39,036 nucleotides of DNA. It comes from Armatimonadota bacterium. GTDB taxonomy: Bacteria > Armatimonadota > UBA5829 > DTJY01. Location: contig JANYKG010000058.1 of NCBI GenBank assembly GCA_025358205.1, forward strand, positions 1-39,036, in the 5' to 3' direction. Below the pieces are notes generated by a model, which was not told the DNA's origin, did no database searches, and worked only from the letters and a program-made list of their open reading frames with translations. Below are positions 16,702-25,851 of this stretch, one piece after another (positions within the stretch are counted from its first letter, which is position 1; each line of letters opens with the position of its first letter). The translations under genes were made by a program, and so were the position numbers.

Positions 16702-18702
16702 TCATTCCCGCTTGCCATACACGATCAAGGCGTCCCCAGGGCGCTCCTGAATCGTGATTCGCAGCCCTTGTTCCATCAGCTTGCGTCCGGTATAGTCGGC
16801 TTTCCAATCCGAGCTTAAGTCTTGGAGATGGTATGTGGTTCCCAGGTCGAGGCCGTGCAGCTTCACGAGAATCGAGTCCTGCGGATTCTCCGGCCTGCGG
16901 AACACCTGCACGAAGCCCCGTCCGGTCTCAGGCTTATCGAACTGAAATCCAATCCATTCCTTGTTGTCCAGCGTCCACGGAGTGAGCGGGTAGAAGTCGC
17001 CCAGGAAGATATCAGCTATGCCGCGCCACTCGCCCATGACCCTTCGGATCATGCCGTAGTCAACGTCGGGCTTGCGTATGTCCGCGGCCATACCGTAGAT
17101 CGGACTCAGGCAGCTATGATGCACGTAAGTCGTATCCTGATAGTTCCCGCTTCCATACCAGGGCAGCCACATCGAGAGCCCGTATGTCTGAGCCTGGTTG
17201 CCGCTCGGCTCGAACTGGTAGTCACTTCGCAGCACCGGTATCGCCCGCCTGAGGGTCTCGAGGTCGTTCCGGCGGCCTCCGCTTGCGCAGGTGTCTATCA
17301 GCAGTCCCGGATGACGGCGCAGGAGTTCGTCCCAGAACGCGAAGTAGCCCGTCACGTGGTGGTTCTCGGTGATCCCCTGCCGGTCGTCCGGTTCGCCGTC
17401 ACGCCAGTACGAAAGCGGATCCATGTTGAAGTCCTGTCGGTAGAGGTCTATCGCCTCGCTCGTGAGCAGTGAGTCTATGCGGTCGGTGATCCACTTCCGG
17501 CACTCGGGGTCGTCGAGCTTCAAGAGTCCATCTCTCTTCCCGACACGCACCCATTCCGGTCGGTTCTCGGCCAGCCATGTGCCCGGACGGACGCGCTCCG
17601 GCTCGAACCAGACCATGGACTTGACTCCGTGCGCGTGGAGATAGTCGCTGAGTTCGCGGAGACCCTTGGGATATCGCTCCGGGTCAGGCTCCCAGGTACC
17701 CACCTCGCCCCATCCTATCTTGGGATCGCACGGATACCACCCTGCATCCGTGTTCCAGTAGTCCGGCTTGAAACCCTCTGCGAAGTAACGGTCCCCGAAC
17801 TGCTCTGCATCCTTCTCGCTGGACCGCAGGCCGGGGAACATGCCGCATATCGTGGTGTCGAGAAACGGTCGCACCGGCTTGCCGCCCGGTCTCGGCGTGT
17901 TGTGCGCGAGCATCCACCGCCGCCAGACGTTCTGAGCGCGGGTCACGTCGCCCTGATAGAACTGCATCACCATCATCGGGCTGCGCGCTTCCTCGCCTGG
18001 ATGCAGCCTGAAGTGGGTCAACTCCTGACCGGCGGTGATGTGCAGACCGGAGCCGCTGTCACGCGTGAACTGCGCCGACCACTGCCCCGTCCAACTCACC
18101 ACGATGATTGTTCCGCGTCCGGGTTCGGATAGGTTGAAGTAAGGGAACTCGCCGTTCGTCGGCCGACCTCCAACCGGGGCTATCTTCTTGCTGGACCCGG
18201 GGACGAGTGTCTCTTCGAGGGGCTGATAGCTGCCGGCTGAGTTGAAGTCACCCTTGATGCGATGCAGAACGAACTCCCCATTCGCACCGCGCACGAGTTT
18301 GGTGTCGAGCGCGAGTATGTCGGAGAGGACGGGTGTATCGGTCTTCCCCGTGTTCTTGAAGAAGAGCGTCCACTCAACCGTCGGGAAATCGGAATAAGTG
18401 ACGGCGACACACTTCACCTGCAGGCCGGTCTTCGGGTCGGAGTAGGTCTGAGTGGTCTGCGTCCGGGTGCTGTCGAGTTTCCGAACGCTTTGTCTGAATG
18501 TCCACTGGCCGAGTACGGCATCGGAACGCTCCCCGGCATACACGAACGAGAACGGAGTCTTCTCAGCAGGACGCGCGAGGTGTTCGCCCACCCATTGGTC
18601 ACGCTGCAAGAACTCTGCGTTCGTCGGCGACGGCCCCGCGGCATTCGCTCGAACGCACAGGGACAATACAATCAACAGGACAACATAGGAGTAGAACTGC
18701 AT
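16702..18702 (-). CDS. Exported GH36-type alpha-galactosidase (melibiase)
   Basis: The 666-residue protein has a signal peptide (MQFYSYVVLLIVLSLCVRAN) and the GH36/GH27-clan layout: an N-terminal beta-sandwich, then a TIM barrel beginning near PDYWNTDAGWYP, then a small C-terminal beta domain. The nucleophile is Asp424 in YRQDFNMDP. The acid/base is Asp480 in DTCASGGRRND, the SGGxRxD motif of the family. MVWFEPERVRPG is another clan signature. It would hydrolyse alpha-galactosides in the periplasm or outside the cell. The gene has its own strong promoter and a GAGGTG site. The ABC importer gene upstream ends 147 bp before the start, and glpK and tex follow. Confidence 0.9.
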   Translation of the reverse strand: MQFYSYVVLLIVLSLCVRANAAGPSPTNAEFLQRDQWVGEHLARPAEKTPFSFVYAGERSDAVLGQWTFRQSVRKLDSTRTQTTQTYSDPKTGLQVKCVAVTYSDFPTVEWTLFFKNTGKTDTPVLSDILALDTKLVRGANGEFVLHRIKGDFNSAGSYQPLEETLVPGSSKKIAPVGGRPTNGEFPYFNLSEPGRGTIIVVSWTGQWSAQFTRDSGSGLHITAGQELTHFRLHPGEEARSPMMVMQFYQGDVTRAQNVWRRWMLAHNTPRPGGKPVRPFLDTTICGMFPGLRSSEKDAEQFGDRYFAEGFKPDYWNTDAGWYPCDPKIGWGEVGTWEPDPERYPKGLRELSDYLHAHGVKSMVWFEPERVRPGTWLAENRPEWVRVGKRDGLLKLDDPECRKWITDRIDSLLTSEAIDLYRQDFNMDPLSYWRDGEPDDRQGITENHHVTGYFAFWDELLRRHPGLLIDTCASGGRRNDLETLRRAIPVLRSDYQFEPSGNQAQTYGLSMWLPWYGSGNYQDTTYVHHSCLSPIYGMAADIRKPDVDYGMIRRVMGEWRGIADIFLGDFYPLTPWTLDNKEWIGFQFDKPETGRGFVQVFRRPENPQDSILVKLHGLDLGTTYHLQDLSSDWKADYTGRKLMEQGLRITIQERPGDALIVYGKRE

Positions 18703-18736
18703 GCTTGATCACACCTCACGGCCTTTTGATGACACG

Positions 18737-18765
18737 ATTATGCGCTACGGTTTATCACATGTCAA
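18737..18765 (-). promoter_or_regulatory. Near-consensus sigma-70 promoter for GH36-glpK-tex
   Basis: The minus strand reads TTGACA (18765-18760), exactly 17 bp, then CATAAT (18742-18737). The predicted start is near 18730, about 30 bases before the GH36 ATG. The same TTGACA-N17-CATAAT combination precedes the DUF362 gene. A TGACA/TGTCA inverted pair brackets the -10 and could be an operator. The remainder of the gap (about 18785-18830) holds one arm of GACCAT/CCATC micro-repeats. Confidence 0.75.
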
Positions 18766-18849
18766 GCCGGACGGGGGTGAATAAGTGCCAGCCATCCGAC
18801 CATTCTCTCGTCTGACCATCAGCCACTAGCCATCTTCCCATTTTCCCCG

Positions 18850-19698
18850 CTATCCCTTTATGCCCGTCATCGCGATGCCTTCTGTTATGCGCTTCTGGAA
18901 GATCAGGAAAGCGATGATGATCGGCAGAGTGCAGACGGCGGCGGCGGTCATGGTGATGCCGTACTCGGTCGTGTACCGTCCCTGAAAAATCATGATGCCG
19001 ATAGGGAGCGTTCGGAGGTTCATGTCGTTTGTGATGATCAACGGCCACGCGAAGTCGTTCCAACTGCCGATGAAGGTGAAGATCGCTAGAGCAGCAAGTG
19101 CGGGCTTTGCGAGCGGGAGGATTATGCGCCAGTAGATGCCGATGGGACCAGCGCCGTCCATGAATGCCGCCTCCTCAAGCTCCACCGGGATGGATAGGAA
19201 GAACTGCCGCAGAAGGAAAACTCCGAATCCACCCGCCAGGCCCGGGACGATCAGCCCGTAGTAGCTGTTGAACCAGCCGAGTTTCTGGACGATCAGGAAG
19301 ACCGGGATCAGCGTTATCTGCGAAGGGATAATCATGGTGGCAACCACGCACATGAACATCGTGTCTCGGCCCTTGAACTCAAGCCGCGAGAAGGCGTACG
19401 CGGCGGAGCTTGCCACAAACAACACCAGCAGCGTCACCGACATGGATACAAACATGCTGTTCGCCAGCCAGCGGAAGACCGGGAAGTCCTGCGCCTGCGT
19501 GAAGAGCTTGGTGTAGTTCTCGAACGTCACGGGGTCAGGCAGCCACTGCGGCACTGCGCTCAGCACGGTTGACTCCTGCTTGAGCGAGGTCGAGATCATC
19601 CACGCGGTTGGCGACAGCATGATGATCGCCGCCAGCGTCATGACGATCTGGGCGATTGCGTGTCGTACCGATATTGGTTTCCGCTTCTGTTTTCCCAT
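18850..19698 (-). CDS. Carbohydrate ABC transporter permease (MalG/UgpE type)
   Basis: This 282-residue inner-membrane protein has about six membrane helices. The cytoplasmic EAA loop reads ELEEAAFMDGAGPIGIYWRI and continues ILPLAKPALA; it docks on the ATPase subunit. It is the second permease of the sugar importer encoded with the binding protein at 21783 and the permease at 20802. Its AGGA site overlaps the stop codon of the preceding DUF4037 gene, so translation is probably coupled. No ATPase gene is in the cluster, so a shared MsmX-like ATPase encoded elsewhere is inferred. Confidence 0.92.
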   Translation of the reverse strand: MGKQKRKPISVRHAIAQIVMTLAAIIMLSPTAWMISTSLKQESTVLSAVPQWLPDPVTFENYTKLFTQAQDFPVFRWLANSMFVSMSVTLLVLFVASSAAYAFSRLEFKGRDTMFMCVVATMIIPSQITLIPVFLIVQKLGWFNSYYGLIVPGLAGGFGVFLLRQFFLSIPVELEEAAFMDGAGPIGIYWRIILPLAKPALAALAIFTFIGSWNDFAWPLIITNDMNLRTLPIGIMIFQGRYTTEYGITMTAAAVCTLPIIIAFLIFQKRITEGIAMTGIKG

Positions 19699-19704
19699 GA
19701 TATC

Positions 19705-20790
19705 CTAAACATATAAGATGCGCAGCTTCTTAAGCCTCGACTGCCGATCAAGTACATCGGTCGAGTCGGCGAACTGCGATACGGCACCCAGGTGTACGGG
19801 CAGGTTGCGCGCGGTCTCGGACTCGACCCGGGCGAGCAGTGCCCGGACGAAACGGTCCGAATGCGGAACCAAGTACGGCCGGTCGTGGAATGGTGCGATC
19901 TCCGGTTCGACGTAATCGGTCACACCCAGGTCGTTGTGCATCCTGGCGATGTGCAGGTATGCGGCGGACATGTGTCCTTCGCGCGTCTTCCAGTCCGGGC
20001 TGTCGAGCACGGCATGAAAGACTGGACGCAGCACTTCGGCGCACTTCAGGCGGGAGAACGCGGTCCCAAACCACTTGTAGTACGTCCAGTACTTCCTCTC
20101 GATGAGGAAGCACAGCCTCATCAGCTCATTGATCTGACGGGAGGCGACAATGCGCGATCCAAGCTCGTCGCCGACGTCGCCGCATCGCCCTACGAACGGC
20201 TCTTCCTGATCAATCCTGCGCCATTGGCAGGCAAGCACGTACAGCCAGAGGTCCTTCGGATACCACTCCAGCGCGCGCCGTGCGGGCTCAAGCTCCCCCA
20301 GGCCATCGTGGAACACCCTCCCCGACGCTATGGTCCGCAGGCGCTGGTGCGGCATGCTCAGCCATTCGACCTCGCTGATCCCGGCCAGCGGATCGACGCC
20401 CAGATAGTCATCGAAGAACCTGCGGACAGTCGCGACGGTCACGCCGTGGCAGATCGGGCCCTCGTCTATCAGTTTCAGAAAGCCGCCGCTGACCTCCGGT
20501 CTGTCAAAATGCGTCGGCAGCCCGCGGAACTCGTACTGCAGTTCGTTCGCGAGAACGTCGACTATCTCCCCCGCGGAGCACTCGCAGTCCGGCTCCGACA
20601 GGAAGAGCATCGTCTTCGGACCCCAGTGATGATCCATGGATCGGGGCGTGTCGAAACCGAGGACATCCGATCCCCGGTCGAGCTTCGCAGCGGAGTGCAC
20701 CAGGCCCGGAAACCGCCTGTCCAGTATCGGACGCACATCTTCATGATAGAACGCCTCGGATAGATCAAGACCCGGAATGAACTTCTGCAT
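19705..20790 (-). CDS. DUF4037 domain protein inside an ABC sugar importer operon
   Basis: The 361-residue cytoplasmic protein resembles DUF4037 proteins, which have a nucleotidyltransferase-like N-terminal part. Visible landmarks are LDRGSDVLGFDTPRSMDHHW (a GSD-type motif), GPKTMLFLSEPD, and the helical C-terminal region with IERKYWTYYKWFGTAFSRL. Function is unknown. The frame runs upstream to 21177, but that overlaps the neighbouring permease in another frame. ATG 20790 has a strong AGGAGGG site and starts 11 bases after the permease stop. The gene sits exactly between the two permease genes with almost no spacing, so it is co-expressed with the importer. A regulatory, sensing or modifying role is inference. 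Confidence 0.8.
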   Translation of the reverse strand: MQKFIPGLDLSEAFYHEDVRPILDRRFPGLVHSAAKLDRGSDVLGFDTPRSMDHHWGPKTMLFLSEPDCECSAGEIVDVLANELQYEFRGLPTHFDRPEVSGGFLKLIDEGPICHGVTVATVRRFFDDYLGVDPLAGISEVEWLSMPHQRLRTIASGRVFHDGLGELEPARRALEWYPKDLWLYVLACQWRRIDQEEPFVGRCGDVGDELGSRIVASRQINELMRLCFLIERKYWTYYKWFGTAFSRLKCAEVLRPVFHAVLDSPDWKTREGHMSAAYLHIARMHNDLGVTDYVEPEIAPFHDRPYLVPHSDRFVRALLARVESETARNLPVHLGAVSQFADSTDVLDRQSRLKKLRILYV

Positions 20791-20801
20791 CGGCGTCCCT
20801 C

Positions 20802-21707
20802 CTACTTCTTCACTGAGAGCATCTTGAACTGCAGGATCGTGAACACCAGCACCGCCGCAAAGAGGACGTACCCCACCGCCGACGCATAGCCCATCTGGTA
20901 CTGGCTGAATCCCTGCTGGAACATGTACAGAATAACCGTCAGTGTGCTGTAGTACGGCCCGCCGCCGGTGAGTATGTACGTTTGCCCGAAGACCTGGAAC
21001 GATCCGATCACCGACATGACCAGGCAGAACAGCGTTGTCGGCTTCAGCAGCGGCCAGGTCACCGCCCAGAACCGCTGGAACGGCGTGCAGCCGTCTATCT
21101 CCGCTGCCTCCAGAAGCTCTTTCGGGACGTTCTTCAGCCCGGCGAGGTAGATCAGCATGTTTCCGCCTGCGCCCCACCAGACCGAGAGCAGCGCGATTGA
21201 GGGCATGGCCGTCTTCGTGCTAGACAGCCAGTTGACCGTCCAGTTGCCGCTGAAAATCGCAGGCGCCATCGTGTGCAGCGCGAAACCGATCTTGGTCAGA
21301 TAGTAGTTAAGCAGGCCGAACTCCGTGCTGTAGAGCCACCGCCAGAGGATAGCCACTACCGAAACCGATGTCAGCACCGGCAGGTAGTACGCCACCTTGT
21401 AGAATGTCGTACCCTTGTAGTCCTGGTTCAGACCGACAGCCAGCAGAAGCGAGAGCGCATTCCCCGCCGGAACGACCATGATGACGAAGAAGGCTGTGCG
21501 CATAAACGCTATTCGGAAAAGGTCGTCTTTCAGTACTGCCGCATAATTGGCGATGCCGACATAGGTGGGATGCGGCGCGAGGATATACCACTTGTGGAGG
21601 CTGATCACAAACCCGTAGATGATCGGCGACACAACGAAGGTCAGGAAGAGCACCGTATAGGGCAGCAGGAAAAGCGCCGCGTATTTGTTTCTGTTCCAGA
21701 TCTTCAT
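20802..21707 (-). CDS. Carbohydrate ABC transporter permease (MalF/UgpA type)
   Basis: The 301-residue inner-membrane permease has about six helices. The EAA loop is ELLEAAEIDGCTPFQRFWAV followed by TWPLLKPTTLF. The N-terminus (YAALFLLPYTVLFLTFVVSP) is the usual first helix. It forms the translocation pore with the permease at 18850 and receives substrate from the lipoprotein at 21783. The 75-bp gap before it carries a REP element, which could set the ratio of binding protein to permease, as REPs do in E. coli malE-malF. Confidence 0.92.
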   Translation of the reverse strand: MKIWNRNKYAALFLLPYTVLFLTFVVSPIIYGFVISLHKWYILAPHPTYVGIANYAAVLKDDLFRIAFMRTAFFVIMVVPAGNALSLLLAVGLNQDYKGTTFYKVAYYLPVLTSVSVVAILWRWLYSTEFGLLNYYLTKIGFALHTMAPAIFSGNWTVNWLSSTKTAMPSIALLSVWWGAGGNMLIYLAGLKNVPKELLEAAEIDGCTPFQRFWAVTWPLLKPTTLFCLVMSVIGSFQVFGQTYILTGGGPYYSTLTVILYMFQQGFSQYQMGYASAVGYVLFAAVLVFTILQFKMLSVKK

Positions 21708-21717
21708 CGTATCTCCT

Positions 21718-21781
21718 GGGAGCGCAGACGTCCCCGTCTGCTCTCTCCGGAGGGAATGCGGGTGAGGACACCCGCGCTCCC
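21718..21781. repeat. REP-like bipartite palindrome, copy A
   Basis: GGGAGCGC (left) and GCGCTCCC (right) pair as outer arms. Each half also forms its own small hairpin: GCAGACG/CGTCTGC on the left, GCGGGT/ACCCGC on the right. The middle is TCCGGAGGG. The element ends one base from the stop codon of the solute-binding-protein gene. It matches the elements around the RAYT gene at 33.0-33.8 kb, about 11 kb away. Confidence 0.8.
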
Positions 21782-21782
21782 A

Positions 21783-23072
21783 CTACTGCCTTTTCAGCAC
21801 GTTGTCTATCCTGCGGTTTGCCTCAGCTACCGCTTCCTTCTCCGGCATTAGGTCGTTCAGTATCGCTTCCACAGCCGCCTCGCAAAACGGCATCACCTGG
21901 TTCGTAGCGGTTGACTGCGGCAGGTAGACCACATACGGGAGTTCCTTGCTGAACTGATACTGCACAGGAAGTTCGCGGAACTCCGGCGTGGCCAGAATGC
22001 TCTTCCGAACCGGCACTTGCCCACCCTTCGACCACTCAAGGCTGTGGTCGGACAGGTAGTTCATGAACTCCCACGCCGCCTTCTGACGCGCCGCCGAAAG
22101 TTTCTTCGGCATGACCATCATGTGCGAGTCGCCCCACACTGCCGCGCGCTTGCCGAAAACCGGACACGGCGCTCCGGCGAAGTTCAACCCCTTCTGCTCC
22201 TCCAGGCTCGACAGCATGTAGATGCCTTCCAGTACCATGGCCACCTTGCCGATTCGGAACCCGTTCCACGCATCCTGTCCTTCAGGTTTCGGGCAAATCT
22301 TGTACTTGTTGATAAGGTCAGTCATCAGACCGAATGCCTGGGACGCTTCGGGGGAGTCTATCGCTGCGTGTCGAGTGTCCTTGGAAAGCCAGCTTGCATC
22401 GTACTGCGCGAGGAAGGTGTGAGCGTTCGTCCGAAGCCAGGTATAGATGTAGCCCCACTGGTCAATCCGCCCGTCGCCGTCGGTATCTTTCGTCAGCTTC
22501 TTGCCATCTGCCAGGAATTCGGCTAGAGTGGTCGGCGGCTTGGCATTCCCGTTGGCGTCTACGATACCGGCCTTCTTGAACAGGTCGGTGTTGTAGTACA
22601 TGCCGATCGGGTGGCAGTCCAGCGGGATGGCGTACTGACGGCCTTTCCAGTGTGCAGCAGCCCAGGCGCGGGGTGTCCAGTCGTTGACCTTATTCCCCAG
22701 TGCGGCCACCTTATCGTCCAACCGAAGGATCGCCTCGGCATCCGCATACTCAGGAAGCCTGCTTGCGTGGAGGATGAACACATCCGGCGCGCCGCCGAAC
22801 GCAAGGCTGAGCGTGACTTTGTCGTAGTAGGTGTTCCAGGGGATGATCTGCATTCGGACCCGGATGTCCTTGTGCTCAGCGTTGAACTGGCGGACGATCT
22901 TCTCCATCGTCTTGCCGTCCGGACCGGTGAACCCATTCCAGAACTCGATGGTGGTGACGCCGTTGACGGTATCAACGGGGCGAGGCTTTCCGCACCCGCT
23001 GACAAGGATGGCGGTCAGAGCAAGCAGCAGCGCGGCCAACATATGCAATTTCAATGTTCGAAGACGAGGCAC
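21783..23072 (-). CDS. ABC transporter sugar-binding lipoprotein
   Basis: The 429-residue extracytoplasmic binding protein has a lipoprotein signal: a basic n-region, a hydrophobic stretch MLAALLLALTAILVSGC, and a lipobox Cys for acylation. The mature part follows the family 1 (MalE/UgpB-like) solute-binding pattern: TIEFWNGFTGPDGKTMEKIV, AFGGAPDVFILH, AIPLDCHPIGMYYNTDLFKK and AAWEFMNYLS. It captures an oligosaccharide or sugar conjugate for the permeases downstream. The start may be GTG 23072, keeping the basic n-region, or ATG 23042; neither has a clear ribosome binding site. The gene ends against REP copy A. Confidence 0.93.
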   Translation of the reverse strand: MPRLRTLKLHMLAALLLALTAILVSGCGKPRPVDTVNGVTTIEFWNGFTGPDGKTMEKIVRQFNAEHKDIRVRMQIIPWNTYYDKVTLSLAFGGAPDVFILHASRLPEYADAEAILRLDDKVAALGNKVNDWTPRAWAAAHWKGRQYAIPLDCHPIGMYYNTDLFKKAGIVDANGNAKPPTTLAEFLADGKKLTKDTDGDGRIDQWGYIYTWLRTNAHTFLAQYDASWLSKDTRHAAIDSPEASQAFGLMTDLINKYKICPKPEGQDAWNGFRIGKVAMVLEGIYMLSSLEEQKGLNFAGAPCPVFGKRAAVWGDSHMMVMPKKLSAARQKAAWEFMNYLSDHSLEWSKGGQVPVRKSILATPEFRELPVQYQFSKELPYVVYLPQSTATNQVMPFCEAAVEAILNDLMPEKEAVAEANRRIDNVLKRQ

Positions 23073-23122
23073 AGTGAAATCCGTGGGCCACCGATGAGCG
23101 TCTAGCGCGCAGGTGGCGATTC

Positions 23123-23152
23123 AAAGTACCGCAAACCAGACCTCAGTGTCAA
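23123..23152 (-). promoter_or_regulatory. Candidate promoter of the ABC importer operon
   Basis: On the minus strand TTGACA (23152-23147) is followed after 18 bp by TACTTT (23128-23123). The -35 is perfect and the -10 is weak. A second TTGACG lies directly upstream of the -35, so the hexamer is repeated. Confidence 0.4.
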
Positions 23153-23183
23153 GCGTCAAGACAGGTACGTTTCGCGAACGGAA

Positions 23184-25823
23184 TCAGAGCACTGATATCT
23201 GGCTGCCGGAAGTATCCTTGCTGATCTCGATGCGGGTGGGAAATGCGTCCTTCAGTTCGTCAATGTGCGTGATGACGAGGATCAGCTCGAAATCTTCCTT
23301 GATACTGTCTATCGCCTCGACGAGCTTCTCGCGGCCCTTGCCGTCCTGCGTGCCAAATCCCTCGTCTATGATCAGCGTCTGCAGTCGCGCACCCGCTCTG
23401 CGAGCCAGGAGCTTGGAGAGCGCAATTCTGAGTGCGAAGTTGACGCGAAACGCCTCGCCACCGGAGTATAGCTCATATGCGCGAGTGCCCATGTCGTCGC
23501 TGATGCGGATGTCCAGGGTCTCCGCAGCGCCACCGGTCTTCTTCTCCCTCACCGTCTCGATGCTGATCTGCATGGCGTTGTCCGTCATCCGCGAGAGCAG
23601 GCGGTTGGTCTCCTCCTGAATCTCGGGGATGGCGTTCTCGATGATAAGCGCCTGAACGCCCTTCTTGCCGAACGCGGCGGTAAGGTCGGTGTAGACTGAT
23701 CGGTCGGCCCGTGCGTTTTCGAGGCCTTTCACCTTCTCCATGCTCTCGGTGCGCAGGGTCTTGCATCGGGCCAGCGACTGTTCAAGCGTGGCGATGCGAC
23801 CGGTAACCTCCCTGTCCGTCTGGCGCTGGACGGCCAGCGATTTGCTGATCTCCGCGATCTCCGTTGTCAGAGCAGGAAGATCGGCGAGGGCTGCACTCAG
23901 TTCCTTGGTTGCGGCTTCACTCTCACGGATTGATGCCTCCCGCGCACCCATAAGCGCCTCGGTCGTCTTCAGGCTCTGCTCGTCGGCAGGCAAGCCCTCT
24001 TCCGCAAGTTGCAGCGCGGCGGCCAGCGACTCGAACTCCGCAAGCGAGGATAGCTCTTCGCGAACGCGCTGATGCTCCTCAGGGCTGTACTGCAATTTGG
24101 ATATACTCGCCACAATCTCCACCAACTTCGTGCGCTGTTCCAGGGCAAAAGTATCTTCGGCCAGCGTTTTGCTCTTCACCTCCAGCCGTGCCTTGATCTC
24201 GGGTAACTGCTGGGCATGCTGCTCGGCCTGCGACACGATCTGCTCTACCTGCGCAAGACGCCTGCGCACCTCCAGTCCGGCCTTGAGTTGCGCATCAATA
24301 TCCGCGCACTCCTTCTGAGCAGCATCGCGCTTGTTCTTCGCATCGGCGCCTTCGCGCTTGAACTCACCTATCCGGGCATCCGCGTCCTTGATACGGCTCG
24401 CGTAGTCGGCGACAATGGCTGAGTGCTTGTCATGCCCAAGCTCCGTCTGGCAGAGCGGGCATTCCGCGCTTTCGCCCAGCATCTTGACCTTCCCATCCAG
24501 TTCCTCTTTCACCTGAAGCATCCGCTCATACCGACTCTTCAGATCGGTCCACCGCTCCGATTCCCTTGCCGCTTCGACCTGAAGCTGCGACCTGCGTTTG
24601 TCGAGTTCGTCCAGCTTGGCTACTTGCTCGCGAAGAGACGATGCTTCCGTCGCCTGCTTCGTGCCGACCACCACTCGCGTTTCGAGTTCCGCAAGCTCCT
24701 TGGCAAGCGACTGACGTTCGAGTTCCAGCTTGTGCTTCTCGGCCAGTATCTGCTGCTCCAGCCCGGATTTCTCGTGTTCCAGCTTACGCAGTTCCTGAAG
24801 CCTCTTGTCCAGGTCAACAACCCGCTCCCTGGCAGCGCACAGCTCCTCCATACCTGCTGTTATGCGTTCCTTATCGGCCAGCGCCTCACGGCTTCGGGCA
24901 ACCCGCCGTTCCTGCTCGGTCTTCTGCGTCCGCAGGTTGACGATATCAGCCTGCAAACCCTGGACGGACCGCTCCATCTCCTGCAAGCGGTTCTTCTTCG
25001 ACTGAAGGTCCGCGTCCCTGGCATAAAGCTTGCGGAGAGACGAATCCGCGCTCTTGATCTCGGCCTCGACCTTCTCTCTCTGCGCCTTGTTCTCGACAAG
25101 CCGGCTCTCATACTCAGGTTCATGCGCTAGTTCGTCCTGAATCTCGGCAATCTCTCGTTCAAGGTCCTTGACCTGCAGATCGCTCTCGTTTCGTCGCTCT
25201 TTCGCTTTCTGTTCCAGCACATCGTACCGGCTCAGGTCCAGGATATCTGCCAGTATCTCCTTGCGCTTGCCCACCGCCTGCTTGGTGAACTCGTCCGCCC
25301 TGCCCTGCTGAATGTACGCGGAGTTGATGAAGGTATCGTAGTCCATGCGGAGAATGCGCTGTATCACCCGGCCCGTGTCGCGTATGCCCTGACCGGTGAT
25401 CGGACGCCAGGTGGCAGGTGTTAGGTGGTTGGTGTTGGGCGATTTCGGATTTCGGATTTCGGATTTCGGATTGTCCGGATTCGCGTTGGACGTTGAACGT
25501 TCACCTCCGCCATCCGCGATGTACACTTCCCACATGCTGCTGCCGACGTTCTTCCTGCTCCTGGCACGAATGACCCGATACATATCGTCACCCAGGCGAA
25601 AATGGAATATCACCTGCGCTTCTTCCGTGCCCAGACGAATCAGCTCATCGTCCGACGCGCGAGCCTTACCCCATAGCGCCCAGGTGATGGCGTCCAGAAG
25701 CGCCGACTTGCCATTCCCGTTATCGCCGGACAGACAAGCCAGGTGCATGCCGGTCAGGTCCAGCGGCTGCACATCCTCTCCGTAACTCATGAAGTTCTTC
25801 AGTTCGAGTTTGATTGGAATCAT
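23184..25823 (-). CDS. sbcC: SbcC/Rad50-type exonuclease ATPase with a repeat-encoded insertion
   Basis: This is the large subunit of the SbcCD DNA-end processing nuclease, an SMC-like ATPase of 879 residues from ATG 25823. It has Walker A LSGDNGNGKSALLDAITWAL, long coiled coils, a zinc-hook CPLC near residue 453, the ABC signature YSGGEAFRVNFALRIAL, and Walker B LQTLIIDEGFGTQ. A TTG 51 bases upstream gives an alternative start overlapping sbcD. ATG 25823 is preferred because MIPIKLELKNFMSYG is the canonical N-terminus. Between the beta-rich part of the head and the RPITGQ strand there is an extra low-complexity run of about 30 residues containing two NPKS units, encoded by tandem micro-repeats (25409-25505). 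It lies 28 bases after sbcD in the same operon. Confidence 0.93.
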   Translation of the reverse strand: MIPIKLELKNFMSYGEDVQPLDLTGMHLACLSGDNGNGKSALLDAITWALWGKARASDDELIRLGTEEAQVIFHFRLGDDMYRVIRARSRKNVGSSMWEVYIADGGGERSTSNANPDNPKSEIRNPKSPNTNHLTPATWRPITGQGIRDTGRVIQRILRMDYDTFINSAYIQQGRADEFTKQAVGKRKEILADILDLSRYDVLEQKAKERRNESDLQVKDLEREIAEIQDELAHEPEYESRLVENKAQREKVEAEIKSADSSLRKLYARDADLQSKKNRLQEMERSVQGLQADIVNLRTQKTEQERRVARSREALADKERITAGMEELCAARERVVDLDKRLQELRKLEHEKSGLEQQILAEKHKLELERQSLAKELAELETRVVVGTKQATEASSLREQVAKLDELDKRRSQLQVEAARESERWTDLKSRYERMLQVKEELDGKVKMLGESAECPLCQTELGHDKHSAIVADYASRIKDADARIGEFKREGADAKNKRDAAQKECADIDAQLKAGLEVRRRLAQVEQIVSQAEQHAQQLPEIKARLEVKSKTLAEDTFALEQRTKLVEIVASISKLQYSPEEHQRVREELSSLAEFESLAAALQLAEEGLPADEQSLKTTEALMGAREASIRESEAATKELSAALADLPALTTEIAEISKSLAVQRQTDREVTGRIATLEQSLARCKTLRTESMEKVKGLENARADRSVYTDLTAAFGKKGVQALIIENAIPEIQEETNRLLSRMTDNAMQISIETVREKKTGGAAETLDIRISDDMGTRAYELYSGGEAFRVNFALRIALSKLLARRAGARLQTLIIDEGFGTQDGKGREKLVEAIDSIKEDFELILVITHIDELKDAFPTRIEISKDTSGSQISVL
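25409..25505. repeat. Micro-repeat array inserted in the sbcC reading frame
   Basis: Three different simple repeats lie end to end: GGTGTTAGGTGGTTGGTGTT-type, then about four TTTCGGA units (25441-25473), then CGTTGGACGTTGAACGTTC. All are read through in frame by sbcC. The middle type also occurs between genes at 1090-1105, so this looks like intergenic-type repeat DNA captured by a gene. Confidence 0.7.
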
Positions 25824-25851
25824 AGTCGGCCTGTGGTTGATAGTATATCCA

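Noticed and set aside
20791-21177. Upstream extension of the DUF4037 frame to give a 490-residue protein
   Set aside because: The extension overlaps the permease gene in another frame, reads as arginine- and glycine-rich nonsense, and the true ATG at 20790 has a strong ribosome binding site.
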